Of a DNA stretch of 64,000 nt, positions 58,111 through 64,000 are shown piece after piece. Below the pieces are notes generated by a model, which did not search any database, was not told where the DNA came from, and saw nothing but the letters and a program-made list of their open reading frames with translations. Each line of letters starts with the position of its first letter. Position 1 is the stretch's first letter. This DNA comes from Sulfuricurvum sp. IAE1 (GTDB lineage Bacteria; Campylobacterota; Campylobacteria; Campylobacterales; Sulfurimonadaceae). Position numbers and translations under genes: made by a program. Location of the stretch: NCBI RefSeq assembly GCF_004347735.1, contig NZ_SLTI01000042.1:186001-250000 (forward strand), in the 5' to 3' direction.

Positions 58111-59673
58111 ATGATACAGCTCAAAACCGACGGCCGCGTCAGTATTATCCTCCCCAATACCAACAAGGCGCTTGCCGAAGCGCTCAAAAGCGCTACCCCC
58201 GAACAGCTCTCCACCCTCAAAGAGGGGAAAGACGTCAGGTCTCTGCTCGCTTCGGTCTTTCAGGATAAAACCGCCTCGGCCAAATCAGACCAGATGCTCC
58301 TCGATATTCTCAAAAACGCTTCGGCGTTCAAGCAGATGGGGAACTTTTCGGACAATCTCGGCATTTTGATCAAGGAACTCAAAAATTTTCCGGAACTCTC
58401 CCCCAAAACCGAGTCCCTCGCGCCGTTTTTCAAACAAGCCGCCGCCATCAGCGGCCCGACGCTCCAAACACAGCTGAAAGAAAGCGGCGTCTTTATGGAA
58501 TCGAAAATCGCCCGGGCACTCGACACCCTTCCTACCCTGAAAAAAACCCTTGAAGCGCTGGAAACCCTCCTCGTGCAGAGCAATCGCCCGCAGATGAAAG
58601 AACAGGCGCGTATTCTTGCCGAACTGCTTAAAAGCCCGGTCTTACCGCAAGAGATCCCCGACTCCAAAAGCAGTCCGGAACCGAAATTTTCGCCCGCCCC
58701 CAAAGCGGCGGCGGCCTTCTCCGAAACGCTCAGAGGGTTCGTCGAGGGGCTGCGCGCTTCATTGGCCAAAAACGACCTCCTCTACACCAAAGAGACCGCC
58801 GTACTGATCGATAAAATCGTCTCCGCCGCCGCGTCGCTGGAACCTCTTGCAACCCCTCCTTCCCCGCAGGCCGCGCAGGAGCTCAAAACCGCTCTCGGCG
58901 AGCTCTACGCGCTGCTGCTGCGCAGTACCGACCCTGCGTCCGATACACTGCTTGATTCGATCGAAACGCTTCTGAGGTCGGTACAGTCCCCCTCCGCGAC
59001 CGAGGGGGCGATCCGAAACGGTATCGAACGGCTGGCCGAAACGTTCAAAGCGCTCCTCGCGTCCGCCGATTCTTCCCTCTCCGAAGCGTTGCCCGCCCTG
59101 CTCTCGCAAATCGCCGAATTTGCCGATCCCGAAGCGCTGAACATCGACGGGCTTCTGGATAAGTCACTCAGCGGCGATCTCAAAGCCCGGCTCCTCACCC
59201 TCTCCGAGGAGCTGCGGACCTCTCCCGATCCAAAAGCGCCCGAACTGCGCGAGCACGTCGACAAACTCCTCACCCAGATCGATTACCATCAGCTCCTCTC
59301 GGGGCTGGGCAGTTCGACGTCGATCTATTTTCCTTTCGCCTGGGAACTGCTCGAAGAGGGTTCGCTGGGGTTTAAAAAAACCGAAGGGAAAAAATTCTAT
59401 TGCGAGATCAACCTTCGCCTCAAAGAGTACGGAGAACTGAACCTGATGATGGCCCTCTACGACGACACCCAGATCGAAATCCAGGCGCATGCGGAAAATC
59501 CCGAGTTCAAAACGCTGCTTGCCGACAACGTATCGGAACTCAGAAGCCTCCTGATCGATGCGGGGCTAACCCCCAGACGGATACGGATCACCGAGATGAA
59601 AGAGCCCCTCCTTGCGGCGGGATACCAGGACAACGGAACCGGGCACGATCACGGATTCGAGGTGACCGTATGA
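58111..59673 (+). CDS. FliK-like flagellar hook-length control protein
   Basis: 520 residues. A long, helical, Ser/Leu/Glu-rich N-terminal region (about 1-370), then a compact C-terminal domain with EGKKFYCEINLRLKEYGELN (about 427-446) and LADNVSELRSLLIDAGLTPR (about 470-489), which is the Flg_hook fold order. FliK measures hook length and switches export through FlhB. The next gene encodes an FlhB C-terminal homologue, which supports the call. Own -10 box directly upstream. Confidence 0.7.
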   Translation: MIQLKTDGRVSIILPNTNKALAEALKSATPEQLSTLKEGKDVRSLLASVFQDKTASAKSDQMLLDILKNASAFKQMGNFSDNLGILIKELKNFPELSPKTESLAPFFKQAAAISGPTLQTQLKESGVFMESKIARALDTLPTLKKTLEALETLLVQSNRPQMKEQARILAELLKSPVLPQEIPDSKSSPEPKFSPAPKAAAAFSETLRGFVEGLRASLAKNDLLYTKETAVLIDKIVSAAASLEPLATPPSPQAAQELKTALGELYALLLRSTDPASDTLLDSIETLLRSVQSPSATEGAIRNGIERLAETFKALLASADSSLSEALPALLSQIAEFADPEALNIDGLLDKSLSGDLKARLLTLSEELRTSPDPKAPELREHVDKLLTQIDYHQLLSGLGSSTSIYFPFAWELLEEGSLGFKKTEGKKFYCEINLRLKEYGELNLMMALYDDTQIEIQAHAENPEFKTLLADNVSELRSLLIDAGLTPRRIRITEMKEPLLAAGYQDNGTGHDHGFEVTV

Positions 59674-59924
59674 AAAAAGCGGTAGCATTGCGCTACGACC
59701 GCGAAAAAGAGAACGCGCCGCGCGTCGTCGCCTCGGGCAAAGGGAGCAGTGCCGAGAACATCATCAAAGTCGCCGAACTGCACAACCTGCCGATCCGCCG
59801 CGACGAAGACCTCGTCGAACTGCTCAGCAAGGTCGAAATCGACCGCGAAATACCCGAAAAACTCTACGTCGCGGTTGCCGAAGTGTTCCGATTCATCTAT
59901 GCACTTACCAACAAACCCAAATAA
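59670..59924 (+). CDS. FlhX: FlhB C-terminal-domain homologue
   Basis: 84 residues. Resembles the cytoplasmic C-terminal part of FlhB (AVALRYDREKENAPRVVASG, IRRDEDLVELLSKVEIDREI). In FlhB the region starts with N-P-T-H; here the corresponding start is K-A-V-A. FlhX-type proteins in Campylobacterota replace the FlhB autocleavage fragment. Coupled (ATGA) to the FliK-like gene. Confidence 0.85.
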   Translation: MKKAVALRYDREKENAPRVVASGKGSSAENIIKVAELHNLPIRRDEDLVELLSKVEIDREIPEKLYVAVAEVFRFIYALTNKPK

Positions 59925-59939
59925 TGCTACACTTGCGCC

Positions 59940-60374
59940 ATGAAAACGACACACGAACGATTTTGGGAAACCAAACGGCTGGATGAACTGAACTTTGATG
60001 AATGGGAAGCACTCTGCGACGGGTGCGGACTGTGCTGCCTGCACCGCCTCCAGGGCGAAGAAGAGGACGATCCGATCCTCACGACGCGGGTCGTCTGCCG
60101 ATGCTACGATCTAGCGCGCGGATGCTGCGGCGACTACGCGAACCGCTTCGAGCGGGTCGAAGGGTGTACGCAGCTGACCGTAGAGCGGGCCGCCGAATTC
60201 GACTGGCTCCCCGAAACGTGTGCCTACCGTCTCCGTCATCACGGATTGCCGCTTCCCTCCTGGCACCCTCTCATCAGCGGTTCGCCCCAAGGGGCGAAAC
60301 AACACGGCGTCCCGGCGCTCGGGGCCGTCCTCGAAACCGACGAGATCGATCTCGAAGAGTACATTATCGACTGA
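59940..60374 (+). CDS. YcgN-family (UPF0260) cysteine-cluster protein
   Basis: 144 residues. Cys cluster CDGCGLCCLHRL (about 23-34) and later CRCYDLARGCCGDY (about 50-63), as in the YkgJ/YcgN zinc or iron-sulfur cluster proteins. LPETCAYRL and WHPLISG are typical of this family. A -10-like TACACT at 59928-59933 lies 6 nt before the ATG. Biochemical role unknown. Confidence 0.9.
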   Translation: MKTTHERFWETKRLDELNFDEWEALCDGCGLCCLHRLQGEEEDDPILTTRVVCRCYDLARGCCGDYANRFERVEGCTQLTVERAAEFDWLPETCAYRLRHHGLPLPSWHPLISGSPQGAKQHGVPALGAVLETDEIDLEEYIID

Positions 60375-61367
60375 TTATTCCGCCCCGAAACGGACGAAGA
60401 TTTCCCGGATTTCCGCTTCGCTTCCGACGAACAGATCGACCAATACGGGATCGAAATGTTCCCCTTTTTCACGGATGATCAGCGCCATCGCCTCTTCGAA
60501 GCTCCACGCTTTTTTATAGGGACGGACCGAGGTGAGCGCATCGAATACGTCGGCAATCGCAACGATCCGGCCATAGAGCGGTATCTCTTCGCCCTTTAGG
60601 CCGTAGGGGTATCCCGTACCGTTGTATTTTTCATGATGGGAACGGGCGATCACCGCCCCCGCGGCGAGATAGGGGTTCTGGGCATCGGCGAGAATCTCGT
60701 AGCCGACGTCGCTGTGGGCTTTCATCCGCTCAAATTCCCCTTCATCGAGTTTGCCGGGTTTGAGGAGCACCGCATCCTCGATCCCCACTTTCCCTATGTC
60801 GTGCAGCGGGGCGGCGTAAAAGATAAGCTCCTGTTCCTCTTCGTCCAGTCCGCAGAGGCGCGCGAGCATTTTCGAGTAATGGGCCACGCGGGCGATGTGC
60901 GACCCGGTTTCGGGATCTTTGTATTCGGCGGTTCGGGAGAGGATCCGGAGTGCTTCGTGCTCGCGTTCTTTGAGCGCTTCGCGCGAACGCTCCTCGATAC
61001 GGAGAATGTGGATGTTTTTGACGCGGAGTTTGACTTCGGTCTGCGAATAAGGCTTGATCAGAAAATCGTTGACCCCTTTGGCAAACGCCTGTTCGCGGAC
61101 CGATTCTTCCTCGTTTCCGGTGATCATGATGCTCTTGATTTTGGGCTGGAGTTCTTTGGCCTTTTCCAGAAGTCCGATCCCGTCAAGGCCGGGCATGTTA
61201 AAATCGGTCATCAGCAGATCGGCTTCGTTCTCGCGGAGATATTCCAGGGCGGCGAAGGGGTTGTCGAATACACGGGGATCGTATCCTTCCTGCCGCACGA
61301 TCACTTCGAGCAGCATCAGGTTAACCGACTCGTCATCGACAATGACGATTTTCATTCCGCTGTTCAC
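60375..61367 (-). CDS. Response regulator with HD-GYP phosphodiesterase domain
   Basis: 330 residues. Receiver domain about 6-120, with phospho-Asp in LLMTDFNMPGLDG (about 53-65). HD-GYP domain about 140-325: GSHIARVAHYS, APLHDIGKVGIED (HD), RSHHEKYNGTGYPYGLKGEEIP (GYP). Such enzymes degrade cyclic di-GMP, opposing the diguanylate cyclase 5 kb away. No output DNA-binding domain. Confidence 0.94.
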   Translation of the reverse strand: MNSGMKIVIVDDESVNLMLLEVIVRQEGYDPRVFDNPFAALEYLRENEADLLMTDFNMPGLDGIGLLEKAKELQPKIKSIMITGNEEESVREQAFAKGVNDFLIKPYSQTEVKLRVKNIHILRIEERSREALKEREHEALRILSRTAEYKDPETGSHIARVAHYSKMLARLCGLDEEEQELIFYAAPLHDIGKVGIEDAVLLKPGKLDEGEFERMKAHSDVGYEILADAQNPYLAAGAVIARSHHEKYNGTGYPYGLKGEEIPLYGRIVAIADVFDALTSVRPYKKAWSFEEAMALIIREKGEHFDPVLVDLFVGSEAEIREIFVRFGAE

Positions 61368-61493
61368 CCGTTCCCCTTTGGCGGATCGGCCCGCATGATG
61401 AGCGGCCGGCCTTTTTGTATCGGGATATTATAGCGCCGATCGGCGCCGATCGGGCTTTTACGTATTATTTAAACGTCGAAATGCCGACAAACT

Positions 61494-63119
61494 CTAAGCG
61501 CGGAACCGCCCGAGGTTGTTGTTGAGCGTTTCGGCAATGCCGTGGAGATGCTCGGCCGTGGTCGCGATCTCCTCGACGCTGCGGGTATTCCCCCGGGCGA
61601 GTTCGGTAATCGCCGAGAGCCTTTGGGCGATTCCCTGCACCTCTTTCGTACTTGCATCGGCTTCTTCGACCAGTTTGGCAATCGCCCGGGTCGTGTGCGA
61701 AACCACCTCGGCCGTCTGGGTGATCTTCTCGCCCACCGTCTGGGATTTTTCCCCCACCTGCTCGATTTTTTTGGCGTTTTGCCCCATCTGTACCGATGCT
61801 TCCTCGATGGAGGAGACGATCATGCTCACCGTCGCGTCGGTCTGCGTCAGGCTTCCCTGCGTCCGCTCCGCCAGTTTGCGCACCTCGTCGGCGACGACCG
61901 CGAACCCGCGCCCGTGTTCGCCGGCCCGCGCCGCCTCGATCGCGGCGTTGAGCGCAAGGAGGTTCGTCTGGTCGGCGATCTCTCCGATCACCGAGAGGAC
62001 CTCGCGGATCTGGCGGGCGTTGGCGGTCAGTTCATGGAGCTTGCGGGCAAACTCGGCCTCGACTTCCACGCTGTCGCGGATCATATCGATCATTGCGGAG
62101 AGTTCGTGCCGCGACTCCCCGAGCATCCGGCTGGCACCTTCGACTTCGGCGGAGGTCGCTTCGTTCTCTTGTTTGGAGCGGACCAGATGGGCGATCACCT
62201 GCTCGGCACTCTGGTGGATCGCGTCGATCTGCACCGACTCGTCCTCCATCCGCCGGCCGATCGCCAGCGAAGTCTGCGACAGCTCCGTCGCGACCGAGGC
62301 GTTCTCCTCGGCGGCGCGCTTGGCACTTTGGACCGTGGTCTGCGCCGCGGCGATAAACGCATTGATCGAATGGGCCGTGCGGGCAGGTTCGTCGTTGCCT
62401 TTGATGTCGAGCCGTTTGGTCAGATCGCCGTCCCCTCCGGCGAGTTCGCTCGCCATCGCCTCCATCGTCGAAAGTTTCCCGCCCACCGAACGCTGGATGG
62501 CGAGCAGTCCCGCTACGATCAGGGCGATCAGCACCGCGACCGCCGAGCCTTTTTGGAGCGCAAGTTCGCGAAACTCCGCGTCCACGTCATCGATGTAGAC
62601 GCCGCTTCCCGCGATCCATCCCCACGGCTCGTACAAACGGACGAACGTCAGTTTCGGCTGGGGCTCTTCGCTGCCGGGTTTGGGCCAAAGGTACGACACG
62701 TACCCCTCTTTATCGTTTTTGGCCGTCTCGGCGAATTCGACGAACAGCGCTTTCCCCTCGGGGTCCTTGATCCCCGAGAGGTCGGTGTTGTCCAGCTTCG
62801 GCTTGATCGGGTGCATCACCCCCCGAACCTCGGTGTCGAGGATGAAAAAATACTCTTCCCCGCGGTAGCGGAGGTTTTTGACGTGTTCTTTCGCCGCGGC
62901 CTGCGCCTCTTCGAGGCTCATCCGCCCCGCTTTGGCCTCGCCGTCATAATAGGCGAACAACGAACTGACGGTATCGATTTGCGTCGTCAGCATCGTTTTT
63001 TTCGCGTTCATCAGTTCCTCTTTCGTCGAAAGCAGTGACTGTATCGCCACAACGATAAAAGCGAGGGAGACGAACCACGAAACCAGCGTCAGTTTGGTCT
63101 TGATCGTTAAACGGTCCAT
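61494..63119 (-). CDS. Methyl-accepting chemotaxis protein with Cache sensor
   Basis: 541 residues from the ATG at 63117-63119 with AAAGGGGA 8 nt upstream; a longer frame lacks a ribosome-binding site. TM1 about 9-28. A single Cache_2-type periplasmic domain ([34 protein letters not shown]) is followed by TM2 about 190-208, HAMP and the signalling domain with [20 protein letters not shown]. Single Cache domains sense small organic acids. Ligand unknown. Confidence 0.94.
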   Translation of the reverse strand: MDRLTIKTKLTLVSWFVSLAFIVVAIQSLLSTKEELMNAKKTMLTTQIDTVSSLFAYYDGEAKAGRMSLEEAQAAAKEHVKNLRYRGEEYFFILDTEVRGVMHPIKPKLDNTDLSGIKDPEGKALFVEFAETAKNDKEGYVSYLWPKPGSEEPQPKLTFVRLYEPWGWIAGSGVYIDDVDAEFRELALQKGSAVAVLIALIVAGLLAIQRSVGGKLSTMEAMASELAGGDGDLTKRLDIKGNDEPARTAHSINAFIAAAQTTVQSAKRAAEENASVATELSQTSLAIGRRMEDESVQIDAIHQSAEQVIAHLVRSKQENEATSAEVEGASRMLGESRHELSAMIDMIRDSVEVEAEFARKLHELTANARQIREVLSVIGEIADQTNLLALNAAIEAARAGEHGRGFAVVADEVRKLAERTQGSLTQTDATVSMIVSSIEEASVQMGQNAKKIEQVGEKSQTVGEKITQTAEVVSHTTRAIAKLVEEADASTKEVQGIAQRLSAITELARGNTRSVEEIATTAEHLHGIAETLNNNLGRFRA

Positions 63120-63320
63120 AAAAATTATCCCCTTTCCTGTCAAAAATCTCAAAAACCCTCCGGCAGACCGGAGGGCTGTCATAAGGGGGAATTATACGAC
63201 CGCACCGTAGCGCAAACGTAGCAAAACCTCCCGAAACGGACATAAACGCCCCTTTTTTATCACCATAATCTCTCATTTTGGTTATCATGATCGTCATATA
63301 TTTTTTCGAAAGGGAGTGCG

Positions 63321-63938
63321 ATGGACGGGAACCGTTTCCTCGTGGAGCATCTGATTGCCAACGGCTCACTCAGCTCCCCCCGCCTCATCGACGCTTTTTT
63401 GCGCTGCGACCGGGTCCGTTTCGTCCCCGAAACGCTCTGTAACAGCGCCTATGGCGATTATCCCCTCCAGATCGGCGAAGGGCAGACCATTTCGCAGCCC
63501 ACGACGGTGGCGATCATGCTCGAACTGCTCGATCCGCGCCCCGGGGACAGAGTCCTCGACATCGGATCGGGATCGGGATGGACGACGGCGCTGATCGCCT
63601 GTGCGGTGGGGGAAACGGGATTCGTCGAAGGGGTCGAACGGCTGGAGCGGCTTGTGGCGTACGGACGCCGGAACCTCCTCAGATCGGGGGTGAAAAACGC
63701 CTCGATCGAGCCCGCCAAACCCGCCGTACTCGGTAAACCCGGAGAACTCTACGACCGCATTCTCGTCTCGGCCTGCGCCCCGAAAATGCCGCGTGAACTC
63801 CTTGAGCAGCTCAAAATAGGCGGAAAACTGGTTATGCCCGTCCGCGACAGCGTCTGGCGGATCACGAAACTCGAACAGGGAAAAGTGGACGCGTACGAAG
63901 TGCCGGGATTCCGGTTTGTTCCGCTGGTGGTCGTCTGA
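63321..63938 (+). CDS. pcm: Protein-L-isoaspartate O-methyltransferase
   Basis: 205 residues. Repairs isoaspartyl residues using SAM. Motif I VLDIGSGSGWTTAL (about 77-90), the pre-motif GQTISQPTTVAIMLELL (about 54-70) and post-motif YDRILVSACAPKMP (about 145-158) are typical. Shine-Dalgarno AAGGGAG. A TATCAT -10-like box at 63283-63288 lies upstream. Confidence 0.93.
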   Translation: MDGNRFLVEHLIANGSLSSPRLIDAFLRCDRVRFVPETLCNSAYGDYPLQIGEGQTISQPTTVAIMLELLDPRPGDRVLDIGSGSGWTTALIACAVGETGFVEGVERLERLVAYGRRNLLRSGVKNASIEPAKPAVLGKPGELYDRILVSACAPKMPRELLEQLKIGGKLVMPVRDSVWRITKLEQGKVDAYEVPGFRFVPLVVV

Positions 63939-64000
63939 ATAAAATTAGGGGGATTGTCTTCTCTTGAGGAAAAAGGGGTGGAGCGGGAAACGAGACTCGA
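63939..64000. other. Right window edge: possible start of a further gene
   Basis: After the pcm stop there is no complete gene. GAGGAAAAAGGG followed by GTGGAGCGGGAAACG at about 63977 could be a Shine-Dalgarno with a GTG start, but only about eight codons are visible, so no claim is made. Confidence 0.2.

Noticed and set aside
61542-63038. A 498-codon plus-strand frame (and a 360-codon one beside it)
   Set aside because: Both are antisense to the Cache transducer. The products are Arg/Asp/Gly-rich mirror sequence without motifs or ribosome-binding sites.
51679-63119. Similarity between the two transducer genes considered as a repeat element
   Set aside because: The similar DNA covers only the universally conserved signalling tip and is explained by protein conservation.

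Overview
The window has two parts. Positions 1 to about 21,170 are the right-hand portion of a temperate, lambda-like prophage that continues past the left edge. It abuts the 3' end of a tRNA-Leu(CAG) gene at 21,171-21,257. From there to 64,000 is ordinary chromosome of a motile, chemotactic bacterium. The gene set (CheV, a receiver-less CheB, an FlhB-like FlhX, CmoB, a DUF3365 haem protein, a Na+-pumping oxaloacetate decarboxylase, several transducers) and the -10-only promoters of the form GxTAxAAT point to Campylobacterota. A Sulfuricurvum/Sulfurimonas-like organism is my best guess; the genus is inference.

Prophage layout. A long minus-strand operon runs leftward from about 10,280. Its genes, in order, are a CII-like regulator, a small HTH protein, a DnaB/RepA-like ATPase, a replication-type HTH protein with internal iterons, a minor-tail-Z-like protein, small and large terminase, a gpW-like joining protein, a portal, an S49 protease, a scaffold-like protein, a decoration protein and a major capsid protein cut by the window edge. 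The immunity region holds a LexA-type CI repressor (minus, 12,205-12,879) and a Cro-like gene (plus, from 13,002). The two lytic promoters, at 10,281-10,320 and 12,896-12,925, share an 18-nt operator block. A second 23-bp inverted repeat occurs at 11,387 and 12,936. Rightward genes between the two promoters (TerB-like/BRCT protein, lipoprotein, two AT-rich orphans) look like accessory cargo. The rightward early operon carries ParA, ParB, a MazG-like protein, a cytosine-5 DNA methyltransferase, a YodC-like protein, many small ORFs, an ASCH-like protein and an AlpA-like excisionase beside the tRNA. No integrase is visible.

Most interesting points. (1) The cytosine methyltransferase gene (16,669-17,586) is overlapped over almost its whole length by a second open frame (16,673-17,581). 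That frame has its own recognisable phage-protein signature, and both starts share one Shine-Dalgarno. (2) Two exact copies and one variant of a 14-bp palindrome, TTTCCCGCGGGAAA, resemble parS/Noc sites. One lies just upstream of the parAB cluster, suggesting that the element can replicate as a phage-plasmid. (3) The two-operator regulatory network can be read directly from the DNA.

Chromosome layout. Minus-strand cluster: argB, lpxK, a DegT-family protein lacking the catalytic lysine, nadE, DUF455. Then a metallo-hydrolase, a thioesterase, cmoB, a CDF transporter, a DUF3365 haem protein, rny, 5-FCL, a thioredoxin-like lipoprotein, ftsY, radA, carbonic anhydrase, an MlaE permease, fliL-acpS, an RlmI-like methyltransferase, sodB, thiS, an ankyrin protein, a MidA-like methyltransferase, argD and a molybdopterin oxidoreductase. 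After these come cheV, oadGAB, ppa and small membrane or secreted proteins. A signalling block follows: transducer, CheB, CheR and a sensor diguanylate cyclase. The window ends with a FliK-like/FlhX pair, a YcgN-like protein, a REC-HD-GYP protein, a Cache transducer and pcm.
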